64,000 bases of DNA from positions 62,001 to 126,000 of the forward strand of contig CASJPF010000004.1 in the NCBI GenBank assembly GCA_949383255.1, read 5' to 3'. Under the pieces are notes generated by a model. It had not been told where the DNA came from. It searched no databases and worked only from the letters and a program-made list of their open reading frames with translations. Below, piece after piece: positions 1-8,766 of the stretch; within the stretch, counting starts at the first letter, position 1, and each line of letters starts with the position of its first letter. The stretch is from Lachnospiraceae bacterium. Its GTDB lineage: Bacteria > Bacillota > Clostridia > Lachnospirales > Lachnospiraceae. The position numbers and the translations under genes are program-made.

Positions 1-1
1 G

Positions 2-514
2 TCAGAGTTTGATACACTGGCTGAGTATAGGGAAGATGTCAAGAAGAATCTCACTCTAAAGAAGGAAGAGGAAGCGAAAAACGAGAGGGAAGAAGCAGTG
101 GTTGACGCGATTATTGCGGATGCACAGATGGATATTCCCGAGGCTATGCTCACAACTCAACAGCGCCAGATGGCGGATGATTTTTCACAGAGAATTCGGA
201 TGCAGGGAATTACAATTGAACAGTATTTCCAGTTTACAGGTCTTACAATGGATGCATTGCTAGAGCAAATGAAGCCGCAGGCAGAACAGCGAATTAAGTC
301 TAGACTTGTTCTGGAGGCAGTGGCTAAAGCTGAAAATCTAGAAGCGAGCGAGGAAGATTACACAAACGAAATCAAAAAAATGGCGGAAGCTTATCGTATG
401 ACAGAGGAGAAGATGACAGAGATGATTGGTGCATTTGAGGAGAAAGCAATTAAAGAAGACCTCCGTGCAAAGAAAGCTTTAGATTTTGTGGTTGAAAACG
501 CAGTCGAGAAGTAA
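2..514 (+). CDS. tig: Trigger factor, C-terminal part (5' end outside window)
   Basis: Open reading frame entering from the left edge; the track starts it at 98, but the same frame is open from base 2 and begins SEFDTLAEYREDVKKNL, a typical stretch of the trigger factor C-terminal domain. Trigger factor is the ribosome-bound chaperone that shields nascent chains. Only the helical C-terminal arm domain is visible (about 170 residues); the ribosome-binding and FKBP-type PPIase domains would lie upstream. The position directly before clpP-clpX-lon is the usual Firmicutes tig-clpP-clpX-lon order and supports the call. Confidence 0.93.
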   Translation, partial: SEFDTLAEYREDVKKNLTLKKEEEAKNEREEAVVDAIIADAQMDIPEAMLTTQQRQMADDFSQRIRMQGITIEQYFQFTGLTMDALLEQMKPQAEQRIKSRLVLEAVAKAENLEASEEDYTNEIKKMAEAYRMTEEKMTEMIGAFEEKAIKEDLRAKKALDFVVENAVEK

Positions 515-553
515 TCAAGACCATATCAATCATTTTATATTTCAGAGTATGCT

Positions 554-756
554 TGAAAAATGTAACAGTTCAGCCATGTCATTCCTAAGTTGCCAGAATG
601 TACATTTTCACCAATGATATTCGGTCTTTGCTGGCGACTTATTTCATGTCGGGTGTCTGCTCTATAGAATTAATAATACAAATTGTCCTTAGCGAGTAAG
701 CTCCTACATACAATTTGTGCAATCAATTCTGGATGGCTGAACTGTTACTGAAAAAT
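554..756. mobile_element. Non-autonomous IS66-like element (MITE), 187 bp with 8-bp target duplication
   Basis: The element spans 562-748. Its ends are a perfect 16-bp terminal inverted repeat, GTAACAGTTCAGCCAT at 562-577 and its reverse complement at 733-748. It is flanked by an exact 8-bp direct repeat TGAAAAAT at 554-561 and 749-756, which reads as a target-site duplication. IS66-family elements are known to end in GTAA and to make 8-bp duplications, so an IS66-derived MITE is the natural assignment. No transposase or meaningful ORF lies inside. An inner part repeats the inverted symmetry (CCAGAAT near 592 and ATTCTGG near 726). Confidence 0.8.
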
Positions 757-764
757 TCTAAAAA

Positions 765-807
765 AAATATAATAATTGTGCATATGATTTGCACAATTAT
801 TATATTT
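765..807. promoter_or_regulatory. Perfect 18-bp hairpin in the clpP leader region
   Basis: The 18-base arm AAATATAATAATTGTGCA at 765-782 pairs perfectly with 790-807 around a 7-base loop. It lies between the MITE and clpP, ending 56 bases before the clpP start. There is no clean T-run after it, so it is not a canonical terminator on the plus strand. It could be the weak tig terminator, an operator, or an RNA structure in the clpP leader. No CtsR-type heptad repeat was recognised. Confidence 0.45.
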
Positions 808-863
808 GTATTATACTGAGGTTAAAGTGTTCAGTATCATTATGAAAATCGGAGGTAAATCCC

Positions 864-1466
864 ATGAGTTTAGTACCATATGTCATTGAACAGACAAGCC
901 GCGGGGAACGTTCTTATGATATTTATTCAAGACTCTTAAAGGAGCGGATTATTTTCTTGGGAGAAGAGGTAAATGAAGTGACAGCGAGCCTAACCGTGGC
1001 GCAGTTGTTATTTTTGGAAGCCGAGGACCCAGAGAAAGATATCCAATTATATATAAACAGTCCGGGAGGGTCTGTTACTGCTGGTATGGCAATCTATGAT
1101 ACCATGCGTTATATTAAGTGTGATGTGTCTACTATCTGTATTGGAATGGCTGCCAGTATGGGGGCATTTCTGTTAGCGGGTGGCACCAAAGGGAAGCGTC
1201 TTGCACTTCCCAATGCAGAGATTATGATTCATCAGCCGCTTGGCGGAGCACAAGGACAAGCGACAGAGATAGAAATCGCTGCAAAACATATTCTGCGCAC
1301 AAAGCAGAAATTAAACAGTATCCTTGCAGAAAATTGTGGTCAGCCATATGATGTGATTGCAGCGGATACAGAACGTGATAATTGGAAGTCGGCTGAGGAA
1401 GCCATGCAATACGGATTGATTGACAAAGTAATCACGGACAGGGCTGAAGCAACGGAAGATTTATAG
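864..1466 (+). CDS. clpP: ATP-dependent Clp protease proteolytic subunit ClpP
   Basis: ClpP, the serine peptidase that forms the two-ring tetradecameric proteolytic chamber and is fed by ClpX or ClpC. The protein is 200 residues, the usual length. The catalytic triad is visible: Ser98 in GMAASMGA, His123 in MIHQP and Asp172 in ERDNW. The oligomerisation and substrate segment [11 protein letters not shown] is intact. The start is supported by a GGAGG site at about 9 bases. clpX follows after a short gap, as expected for a shared operon. Confidence 0.98.
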   Translation: MSLVPYVIEQTSRGERSYDIYSRLLKERIIFLGEEVNEVTASLTVAQLLFLEAEDPEKDIQLYINSPGGSVTAGMAIYDTMRYIKCDVSTICIGMAASMGAFLLAGGTKGKRLALPNAEIMIHQPLGGAQGQATEIEIAAKHILRTKQKLNSILAENCGQPYDVIAADTERDNWKSAEEAMQYGLIDKVITDRAEATEDL

Positions 1467-1510
1467 TTTGAATTTGAGTAGATATAATTATGAGTAAAGG
1501 GAGAAAAAGG

Positions 1511-2779
1511 ATGGCTGGAAAAAGCACTGAAGGAAGGGTAAGATGTTCTTTCTGCAATAAAACACAGGATCAGGTTCGGAAGCTGATAGCAGGTCCATCC
1601 GGTGTTTATATCTGTGATGAGTGTGTAGATATCTGTGCAGACATTATAGAGGAAGAGTATGAGGAGGAGCAAATTGATGGCGGTATTGACATCAACCTCC
1701 TAAAACCTGCCGAGATTAAAGAATTTCTTGACGAGTATGTAATCGGTCAGGAAGAGGCTAAAAAAGTATTGTCCGTAGCTGTCTACAATCATTATAAGCG
1801 TGTTATGGCGGAGAAGGATTTGGACGTTGAATTACAAAAGAGCAATATTATTATGATTGGACCGACTGGCTCAGGAAAAACATATCTGGCACAGACACTT
1901 GCTAAAATTATCAATGTTCCATTTGCAATAGCGGATGCAACAACACTTACAGAGGCAGGCTATGTGGGCGAGGATGTTGAGAATATTCTTTTGAAGCTTA
2001 TCCAGGCAGCTGACTATGATATTGAGCGTGCTCAGTATGGCATTATCTATATTGATGAGATTGATAAGATTACGAAAAAAACCGAAAATGTCTCGATTAC
2101 CAGGGATGTGTCGGGAGAAGGTGTACAGCAGGCACTTTTAAAGATTGTCGAGGGAACGGTGGCAAGTGTTCCGCCGCAGGGAGGAAGAAAACATCCACAT
2201 CAGGAGCTAATACAGATTGATACAACCAATATTTTGTTTATCTGTGGTGGTGCTTTTGATGGACTTGACAAGATTGTGGAGAACAGACTTGACCGCAAAT
2301 CAATAGGATTTAACAAAGATATTGCGGAGAAGACAACGCGGGATCTTGGGGCAGTGTTTAAGGAAGTGACACCTCAAGATTTAACAAAATATGGTCTTAT
2401 ACCAGAGTTTGTCGGCAGGGTTCCAATTAATGTATCGTTGGAAGGGCTGGATAAGAAGGCTCTCGTGAGGATTTTAAGAGAACCTAAGAGCGCTCTGATT
2501 AAGCAATATCAGAAGTTGTTTGAGTTTGATAATGTGAAGCTTTCCTTCGAGCCAGATGCGATAGAAGCGATTGCGGAGAAAGCGCTGGAGAGAAAGACAG
2601 GAGCCAGAGGTCTGCGTTCCATCATGGAGAGCATTATGATGGATGTGATGTATGAGATTCCTTCAGATGACACGATTGAGAGTTGTGTCATTACCAAGGA
2701 GTCTGTAGAAGGAACAAGTCAGCCTTTTGTAGTACACCGTGAATCAATGCGTACAGAGCGAGAGAAAAAGGCGAGATAA
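1511..2779 (+). CDS. clpX: ATP-dependent Clp protease ATP-binding subunit ClpX
   Basis: ClpX, the AAA+ unfoldase that recognises tagged substrates and threads them into ClpP. An N-terminal C4 zinc-binding domain (CSFCNK then CDECVD) is followed by Walker A GPTGSGKT, the pore loop GYVGEDVEN, Walker B YIDEIDK and an IGF loop (KSIGFN) that docks on ClpP. The track starts at 1490 (MSKGRKR), but that ATG lacks a ribosome site. The ATG at 1511 follows GGGAG by about 7 bases and gives the usual MAGKSTE start. An 11-bp GC-rich hairpin follows the stop. Confidence 0.97.
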   Translation: MAGKSTEGRVRCSFCNKTQDQVRKLIAGPSGVYICDECVDICADIIEEEYEEEQIDGGIDINLLKPAEIKEFLDEYVIGQEEAKKVLSVAVYNHYKRVMAEKDLDVELQKSNIIMIGPTGSGKTYLAQTLAKIINVPFAIADATTLTEAGYVGEDVENILLKLIQAADYDIERAQYGIIYIDEIDKITKKTENVSITRDVSGEGVQQALLKIVEGTVASVPPQGGRKHPHQELIQIDTTNILFICGGAFDGLDKIVENRLDRKSIGFNKDIAEKTTRDLGAVFKEVTPQDLTKYGLIPEFVGRVPINVSLEGLDKKALVRILREPKSALIKQYQKLFEFDNVKLSFEPDAIEAIAEKALERKTGARGLRSIMESIMMDVMYEIPSDDTIESCVITKESVEGTSQPFVVHRESMRTEREKKAR

Positions 2780-2797
2780 ATAAGTGGATGGATTATA

Positions 2798-2830
2798 GAC
2801 GCCGCCTTATATAAAGGCGGCGTCTTATAT
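2798..2830 (+). terminator. Intrinsic terminator-like hairpin after clpX
   Basis: Perfect 11-bp stem GACGCCGCCTT / AAGGCGGCGTC with a 5-base loop, directly after the clpX stop. The T-tract after it is short (TTATAT). A copy of the dispersed repeat follows immediately. Confidence 0.75.
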
Positions 2831-2914
2831 GTACACGGGCACCCAAGGGAAGTATATCAGTAAAGCTGATGTGTCCGTCACACGAGTAGGGGAAGTAGCC
2901 TTCTCTACTCGATT
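2831..2914 (+). repeat. Dispersed post-terminator repeat element, copy 1
   Basis: About 85 bp starting GTACACGGGCACCC. Hairpin 1 is ATCAG-TAAAG-CTGAT and hairpin 2 is GAGTAGGGGAAG...CTTCTCTACTC, followed by GATT. It matches copies at 36.7, 45.8 and 60.8 kb in order and spacing. In hairpin 1 the outer pair is A-T here and G-C in copies 2 and 3, a compensatory change that suggests an RNA structure. It lies between the clpX terminator and lon. Confidence 0.7.
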
Positions 2915-2937
2915 CTGATTAGGAGAGGATATTATAG

Positions 2938-5343
2938 ATGGAGCAGATAACGACAGCATTACCTTTGGTGGCACTGCGCGGGTTAACAGTAGTGCCGGGT
3001 ATGATTATGCATTTCGATTTGAACAGAGATATGTCCAAAAATGCGATTGAGCAGGCACTAAATCATTTGCAGAAAGTGTTGCTTGTGCCACAGGTGGATC
3101 CAGAGGAAGAGAATCCGGAGGAAGATGGTTTATATAAAGTGTGTACAGTGGCCAATATCAGGCAGGTCACAAAACTTCCGAATGACATTGATAGGGTGAT
3201 GGTGGAGGCTGTGACAAGGGCACGCATTTTAGAGCTGAGTGACAATGAGGGAAAGTATTTTAGTGCCTTCTATGAAGAGATTATCGATAAAGAAGAAGAG
3301 ATTCCACAATCTGAGAAAGAGGCATTGGCACGTACTTTGAAAGAAGTATTTGACACCTATGTCAGATTTTATCCCAAGATAGGAAAGAGTCTTGGAAAAT
3401 ATTTTAAGGATGATTGTAGTCTGGTCGTTTTAATAAATCAGATTTTGATTAACACTCCATTTACGTATGAACAGAAGCAACAGGTGTTGGAAATAGAAGA
3501 TATTGCACAACAGTGTGGTGAATTGGTGTTATTGATTATGAATGAGGCACAGATTGCAGCGATACGCACACAGCTGGCAGTAAAAATTCGGGAGAAAATA
3601 GACAAAAATCAGAGAGATTATGTTCTGCGGGAGCAGATGGAATATATTCAGGAAGAGTTGGGGGATAAAAATCAGTATTCTGATGTGAAACATTATGAAG
3701 AAGCGCTTGCCAAATTGAAGGCAGATGCGGAAGTTAAGGAAAAGATTAAAAAAGAGATTGCCAGATTTAAGACAATTATGGGTTCAAGTTCTGAGAGTGC
3801 AGTGGAGCGGGGATATATTGAAACATTGTTAGAACTTCCGTGGAATAAGGCGTCAAAAGACAACAATGATATCAACAGAGCAGAGGAAATCTTAGAGAGG
3901 GACCATTATGGATTGGAGAAGGTCAAGGAACGCATTGTTGAATATCTGGCAGTGCGGTGTTTGACCAGCAAAGGCGAAGCGCCAATTTTGTGTCTGGTGG
4001 GTCCTCCCGGAACAGGAAAAACTTCTATTGCAAAATCGATTGCTGAGGCACTCAACAAGAAGTATATTCGAATTTGTCTAGGCGGCGTGCGTGACGAAGC
4101 GGAAATTAGAGGACACAGAAAGACTTATGTCGGGGCGATGCCGGGGCGTATTGCAAATGGTTTGAAACAGGCGGGAGTATGCAATCCACTTATGCTGCTT
4201 GATGAAATTGATAAGGTTAGCAGTGATTACAAAGGAGATACATCCTCTGCGCTCTTAGAAGTGTTAGATCCAGAGCAAAACTGTCATTTTAGAGATCATT
4301 ATGTGGAATTGCCGCTTGATCTGTCTAAAGTTTTGTTTATTGCAACAGCAAATGACGCAGGCAATATTCCTAGACCACTATTAGACCGCATGGACATTAT
4401 TGAAGTTACAAGCTACACTGCGAATGAAAAATTTCATATTGCAAAAGAGCATCTATGGGAAAAACAACTAAAGAAAAACGGGTTGAAGGATTCCCAGTTG
4501 ACAATCAGTGACAATGCAATTAAGGCGGTAATTGACCAGTATACAAAAGAGGCAGGCGTGCGAAATTTGGAGCGAAAGCTTGGTACAGTTTGCAGGAAGG
4601 CCGCGCTGGAAATTTTGAAAAATAGAACTGGCAAAAAACAAAAGCAGGTACAAGATAAGAGTATTCGTGTCAATAGTCAAAAGCTTGAAAAATATCTTGG
4701 AAAGCCCAAATACAGTGTGGATATGGCGAATGAGAAGGATGATGTCGGGATTGTCAGAGGGCTTGCATGGACAAGTGTCGGCGGTGATACCCTTCAGATT
4801 GAGGTAAACATTATGCCAGGCAAGGGTGAGATTGAGCTCACCGGAAAACTTGGTGATGTGATGAAGGAGTCAGCAATGACTGGAATTAGCTTTATTCGGT
4901 CAATTGCACCAAAGTATAAAATTGCGCCAGAATTTTTTAAGGAAAATGATTTTCATATACACATTCCAGAAGGGGCAGTGCCAAAAGATGGACCATCTGC
5001 GGGGATTACAATGGCGACAGCGGTATTGTCTGCCATCACTGATACGCCTGTCAAGGCAAAAGTCGCTATGACAGGGGAGATAACGCTGCGTGGAAGAGTG
5101 CTTCCGATTGGCGGACTGAAAGAAAAGCTGTTGGCAGCAAAGACAGCAGGTATTACAACAGTGCTTGTGCCAGAAAAAAATGAGAAAGATGTGGCGGAGA
5201 TTTCAAATGAAATTAAGTCAGGTATGGAAATCTGTCTAGTAGAGTCTATGGATGATGTGATACCGCTTGCTTTTTCGCGGGAAATTAAAGTTAAGAGCAC
5301 AAGATCCAAGACAAAGACTGGAAACAACAAGCAGGAGAAGTAA
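2938..5343 (+). CDS. lon: ATP-dependent protease La (Lon)
   Basis: Lon, the self-contained AAA+ serine protease that degrades misfolded and regulatory proteins. It has 801 residues, normal for the family. The N-terminal substrate-binding (LAN) domain starts ALPLVALRGLTVVPGM. The ATPase has Walker A GPPGTGKTS near residue 355 and Walker B PLMLLDEIDKV. The C-terminal protease has catalytic Ser in KDGPSAGIT near residue 687 and catalytic Lys in GGLKEKLLAA near residue 730. It starts after GGAGAGG. yihA begins 3 bases after its stop, so the two are translationally coupled. Confidence 0.98.
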   Translation: MEQITTALPLVALRGLTVVPGMIMHFDLNRDMSKNAIEQALNHLQKVLLVPQVDPEEENPEEDGLYKVCTVANIRQVTKLPNDIDRVMVEAVTRARILELSDNEGKYFSAFYEEIIDKEEEIPQSEKEALARTLKEVFDTYVRFYPKIGKSLGKYFKDDCSLVVLINQILINTPFTYEQKQQVLEIEDIAQQCGELVLLIMNEAQIAAIRTQLAVKIREKIDKNQRDYVLREQMEYIQEELGDKNQYSDVKHYEEALAKLKADAEVKEKIKKEIARFKTIMGSSSESAVERGYIETLLELPWNKASKDNNDINRAEEILERDHYGLEKVKERIVEYLAVRCLTSKGEAPILCLVGPPGTGKTSIAKSIAEALNKKYIRICLGGVRDEAEIRGHRKTYVGAMPGRIANGLKQAGVCNPLMLLDEIDKVSSDYKGDTSSALLEVLDPEQNCHFRDHYVELPLDLSKVLFIATANDAGNIPRPLLDRMDIIEVTSYTANEKFHIAKEHLWEKQLKKNGLKDSQLTISDNAIKAVIDQYTKEAGVRNLERKLGTVCRKAALEILKNRTGKKQKQVQDKSIRVNSQKLEKYLGKPKYSVDMANEKDDVGIVRGLAWTSVGGDTLQIEVNIMPGKGEIELTGKLGDVMKESAMTGISFIRSIAPKYKIAPEFFKENDFHIHIPEGAVPKDGPSAGITMATAVLSAITDTPVKAKVAMTGEITLRGRVLPIGGLKEKLLAAKTAGITTVLVPEKNEKDVAEISNEIKSGMEICLVESMDDVIPLAFSREIKVKSTRSKTKTGNNKQEK

Positions 5344-5346
5344 TGA

Positions 5347-5949
5347 ATGGTAATTAAAAATGTTAGTTTGGAAACTGTGATTGGCGTGACAAGCAAAATA
5401 CCCCAAAACACAATGCCAGAAATTGCCTTTGCCGGAAAAAGTAATGTGGGGAAATCCTCGCTGATCAATACGCTTATGAATCGCAAATCATTGGCGCGCA
5501 CCAGCGCACAGCCAGGAAAAACACAGACAATTAATTTTTATAAAATTAATGATGTATTGTATTTTGTGGATCTCCCGGGATATGGCTATGCAAAGGTAAG
5601 TCAGCACGAAAAAGAAAAATGGGGTAAAATGATAGAGAACTATTTGCGGCAGTCCAAGGTACTAAAGGCAATTTTTTTGCTTGTCGATATTCGGCATGAC
5701 CCATCAGCAAATGATAAGCTTATGTATGAGTGGATTCTCTCCAATGGATTTCGCCCAATGATTATTGCGACCAAGGCAGACAAGATAAATCGCAGCCAAT
5801 TACAAAAGCAGATCAAGGCAGTACGACAAGGGCTTGGCTTAGAGAAAGACACAATTATAATACCGTTTTCGGCACAGACAAAACAAGGGCGTGATGAGAT
5901 TTATGAACTGATTGACCATATAATAGAACAGCCAGAAGAAGGAGTCTGA
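5347..5949 (+). CDS. yihA: Ribosome biogenesis GTP-binding protein YihA/YsxC (EngB)
   Basis: Essential TrmE-Era-EngA-EngB-family GTPase needed for maturation of the large ribosomal subunit. It has 200 residues. G1 is AGKSNVGKSSLIN, G3 is DLPGYGYAK and G4 is TKADK. The start lies just past the lon stop, and the AGGAG site is inside the lon 3' end, so expression depends on lon. The lon-yihA order is common in Firmicutes. The next gene starts 2 bases after its stop. Confidence 0.96.
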   Translation: MVIKNVSLETVIGVTSKIPQNTMPEIAFAGKSNVGKSSLINTLMNRKSLARTSAQPGKTQTINFYKINDVLYFVDLPGYGYAKVSQHEKEKWGKMIENYLRQSKVLKAIFLLVDIRHDPSANDKLMYEWILSNGFRPMIIATKADKINRSQLQKQIKAVRQGLGLEKDTIIIPFSAQTKQGRDEIYELIDHIIEQPEEGV

Positions 5950-5951
5950 AC

Positions 5952-7121
5952 ATGGAAAGAAAGACAACAGGGACAGAGAACTTGAAATTAATTGTAAATA
6001 TATTGATTTCACTGGTAATTTTGCTGCTCTGCATTTTTTTGGTGCCGCGGTTGATTTTGTTTTTTATGCCTTTTGTAATTGGCTGGATAATCTCTTGCAT
6101 TGCAAATCCGCTCGTTGTGTTTCTTGAGCGAAAATTAAAGATTAAGAGAAAAGCCGGAACAGTTGTTGTCATTGTGTGTGTGATTGCAGTGGTGATTGGA
6201 ATCGGCTATGGACTTGGCATTATTCTCTGGAGACAGATTTCAGGTTTTATACAGGAGATTCCCACAATGTGGGAGGCTGTAAAGCACGATTTTGATGCGT
6301 TTGGGGCGTGGATAGACCAATATATTGGCAGTCGGTCGCCAAAACTTGCAGATACCTTAAATGATTTGGGAAATATTATTGGTCAGATGATTGCTGACTT
6401 ACCAAAAAGCTTTGATTTTCGTACCTTTGAGGGAATGGGCAGCATGGTTGGCAATATTGCCAGTGTTATTATCTCGATTATTATGTGTATGTTGTCTGCG
6501 TATTTTTTCATTGCGGATCGCGATTGGCTAGGGAGTTTTCTGGACAAGATACTTCCTGAAAGTATTATGCACAAGTATGATGTGTTTGCTTCAAGCTTGA
6601 AACAGGCAGTTGGAGGCTATTTTAAGGCACAATTTCGCATTGAAATTTGGATGTATGTGTTGCTGTTAATTGGGTTGACTGTGCTAAAGGTTCGGTATGG
6701 ATTGTTAATTGCGCTATTAATGGCGTTTCTGGATTTTTTACCCTTTTTTGGAACGGGGATTGTGCTGATTCCGTGGGCACTTGTCAATGTGATTGGCGGC
6801 AATTATCTGAGAGCACTTGGATTTTTAATTATTTGGGGTTCTGGACAATTGTTCCGTCAACTAATTCAGCCCAAAATCATGGGAGATTCCATTGGCATGG
6901 AGCCAATTCCTACATTGTTTTTGCTTTTTATTGGCTATCGTCTAGCGGGAGTTGGCGGGATGTTAGTGTCTGTGCCAATTGGCATTATTGTAGTCAATAT
7001 GAATGAGGCTGGTTTTTTTGACACGCCAAAGTACAGTATACGGTTGTTAGTCCGAAATATCAATCAGTTTCGGCAGTTAAATGAGGAAGAAATCGAGAAA
7101 TTGGGTGAAGGAAACAGATAG
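5952..7121 (+). CDS. AI-2E family integral membrane protein (YtvI-like)
   Basis: A 389-residue polytopic membrane protein with paired N-terminal hydrophobic helices (residues about 12-60), another near 70-92 and a cluster at 175-200 and 235-345. The late segment FLDFLPFFGTGIVLIPWA is characteristic of the AI-2E transporter/PerM superfamily. Members include YtvI, linked to sporulation, and permeases or antiporters of varied substrate. The substrate cannot be read from sequence. It is coupled to yihA by a 2-base gap, with GAAGGAG before the start. Confidence 0.85.
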   Translation: MERKTTGTENLKLIVNILISLVILLLCIFLVPRLILFFMPFVIGWIISCIANPLVVFLERKLKIKRKAGTVVVIVCVIAVVIGIGYGLGIILWRQISGFIQEIPTMWEAVKHDFDAFGAWIDQYIGSRSPKLADTLNDLGNIIGQMIADLPKSFDFRTFEGMGSMVGNIASVIISIIMCMLSAYFFIADRDWLGSFLDKILPESIMHKYDVFASSLKQAVGGYFKAQFRIEIWMYVLLLIGLTVLKVRYGLLIALLMAFLDFLPFFGTGIVLIPWALVNVIGGNYLRALGFLIIWGSGQLFRQLIQPKIMGDSIGMEPIPTLFLLFIGYRLAGVGGMLVSVPIGIIVVNMNEAGFFDTPKYSIRLLVRNINQFRQLNEEEIEKLGEGNR

Positions 7122-7146
7122 GGAAGCTATCCTGAAAATAAAGGCA

Positions 7147-7890
7147 ATGAGAAACTTTAAAATAACAATACAATATGATGGCACCCGTTATCAGGGGTGG
7201 CAGCGGCAGGATTCCACAAACAATACAATACAAGGAAAATTTGAAGCAATCCTTGCAAAGATGACAGGGCTTAAGTTTGTACAGATAGATGGTTCTGGTC
7301 GAACGGATGCGGGTGTACATGCGCTTGGTCAAGTGGCGAATTTTAAGATTGACACAGATATGACTGCAAAAGAGGTGATGGCTTATATCAACCAATATTT
7401 GCCGGAGGATATTGGCGTGATTGCAATACAGGAGATGCCAGAGCGATTTCATAGCAGGCTGAACGCAAAGAGAAAAACATACTGTTATCGCATCTGGAAC
7501 ACGGACATTCCTTGTATTTTTTCACACAGATATGTGTATGAAATGCCAGAGGAGCTTGATTTGGAGGCAATGCGTCTTGCTGCTGCCTGCCTAGTAGGAA
7601 AACATGATTTTAAGGCGTTCACTTCCACCAAAAAGAGTAAAAAGTCTACTGTGCGCACAATTGATTCCGTGGAAATTGATAGGAATGACAATGAGGTCGT
7701 CATTACTTACAGTGGTGACGGCTTTCTGTATCATATGGTACGCATACTCACAGGGACTTTAATTGAGGTCGGATTAGGGCAGAGAAGCCCTATGTCTATG
7801 CAAGTGCTTCTGGAAAAAGATGCAACTAGAGATATGGCAGGTGCACTTGTTCCAGCGAAGGGGCTGTGCTTAGTGGAAGTACGATATTGA
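7147..7890 (+). CDS. truA: tRNA pseudouridine(38-40) synthase TruA
   Basis: TruA isomerises uridines 38, 39 and 40 in the tRNA anticodon stem-loop. The catalytic Asp lies in GSGRTDAGVHALGQ. RNA-contacting motifs are seen in IQYDGTRYQGWQRQ and GDGFLYHMVR. The track begins at 7081, but the first 22 codons overlap the upstream gene and have no family similarity. The ATG at 7147 gives the standard start MRNFKITIQYDG and a 247-residue protein. A weak AAAGG lies just upstream. Confidence 0.96.
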   Translation: MRNFKITIQYDGTRYQGWQRQDSTNNTIQGKFEAILAKMTGLKFVQIDGSGRTDAGVHALGQVANFKIDTDMTAKEVMAYINQYLPEDIGVIAIQEMPERFHSRLNAKRKTYCYRIWNTDIPCIFSHRYVYEMPEELDLEAMRLAAACLVGKHDFKAFTSTKKSKKSTVRTIDSVEIDRNDNEVVITYSGDGFLYHMVRILTGTLIEVGLGQRSPMSMQVLLEKDATRDMAGALVPAKGLCLVEVRY

Positions 7891-7918
7891 TTTCAGTCGG
7901 AGAAGACTCGCATGCCGC

Positions 7919-7948
7919 AGCAAGAATGCCGGTGGCATTCTTGCTTTG
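7919..7948 (+). terminator. Terminator-like hairpin after truA
   Basis: Perfect 12-bp stem AGCAAGAATGCC / GGCATTCTTGCT with a 3-base loop, 28 bases after the truA stop. The T-tract is weak, so it may terminate poorly. Confidence 0.55.
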
Positions 7949-8008
7949 GAGATCACGAAATGGTATTTTATAAGAAAGTAAAGGGTAGATAAGTGACGGA
8001 GGAAACGT

Positions 8009-8617
8009 ATGCATTTTAAATATTTTAAATGGTTAAGAGAACCGAAAGAATATTGTATAGAACACAATCAGATTGTTGTGACTACACAGCCAAATACTGA
8101 TTTATGGCAGCGCACATACTATCATTTTCGCAATGATAACGCTCCGGTATTTCAGATGGAGACAGATAAACAATATTTTAGTTTTGTTGTAAAGACGGAT
8201 TTTGCAGAAAGTCATCACCGTTTTGACCAGTGTGGAATTGTTATGTATTTGGATTCTGAAAACTGGCTGAAAGCTTCTGTTGAATATGAGAATGACAAAT
8301 TTCAACATCTTGGCAGTGTTGTGACAAACAATGGCTATTCAGACTGGGCGACAACGGAGATTGGTGCAAATATAAAATCTATGTGGTATCGTTTGAGCAG
8401 GCGTGCAAGTGATTATTGTATAGAGTGTTCGGAGGATGGTGTGCGTTTTAAGCAGATGCGCATCTGTCATATGGAAAAGGGTGGTGGCACGATTCAATTT
8501 GGAATCTATGCCTGTTCGCCGGAGGATTCTTCTTTTCGTGCAGTTTTTTCTGAGATGTCAATGGGCGAATGCCAATGGCAGGCCCATGATGGACAGAAAC
8601 CAGACGCGGAGCAATAG
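8009..8617 (+). CDS. DUF1349 domain-containing protein
   Basis: A 202-residue cytosolic protein of the DUF1349 / concanavalin-like beta-sandwich family. The segment FDQCGIVMYLDSENWLKASVEYE and the later FGIYACSPEDSSFRAVFSE are typical. Relatives were once annotated as regulators of enolase-like genes on little evidence, and no catalytic role is established; carbohydrate binding is a reasonable guess from the fold. It starts after CGGAGG and has its own unit between truA and glnS. Confidence 0.8.
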   Translation: MHFKYFKWLREPKEYCIEHNQIVVTTQPNTDLWQRTYYHFRNDNAPVFQMETDKQYFSFVVKTDFAESHHRFDQCGIVMYLDSENWLKASVEYENDKFQHLGSVVTNNGYSDWATTEIGANIKSMWYRLSRRASDYCIECSEDGVRFKQMRICHMEKGGGTIQFGIYACSPEDSSFRAVFSEMSMGECQWQAHDGQKPDAEQ

Positions 8618-8766
8618 GAAGCTTATAAAAACTTTACAAATTTTCAACAATTTATTACAATAGATATTTGAGTAAGCAGTGAGGAAGCCATACAAAGATA
8701 TTACATTGATTGCAAAATGTTGGTGATAGATGTATTTGCAGGAAATGACAGAATGGAGGAAAAATT

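Noticed and set aside
4953-5501. 182-aa minus-strand ORF over lon/yihA
   Set aside because: Antisense to two well-supported genes.
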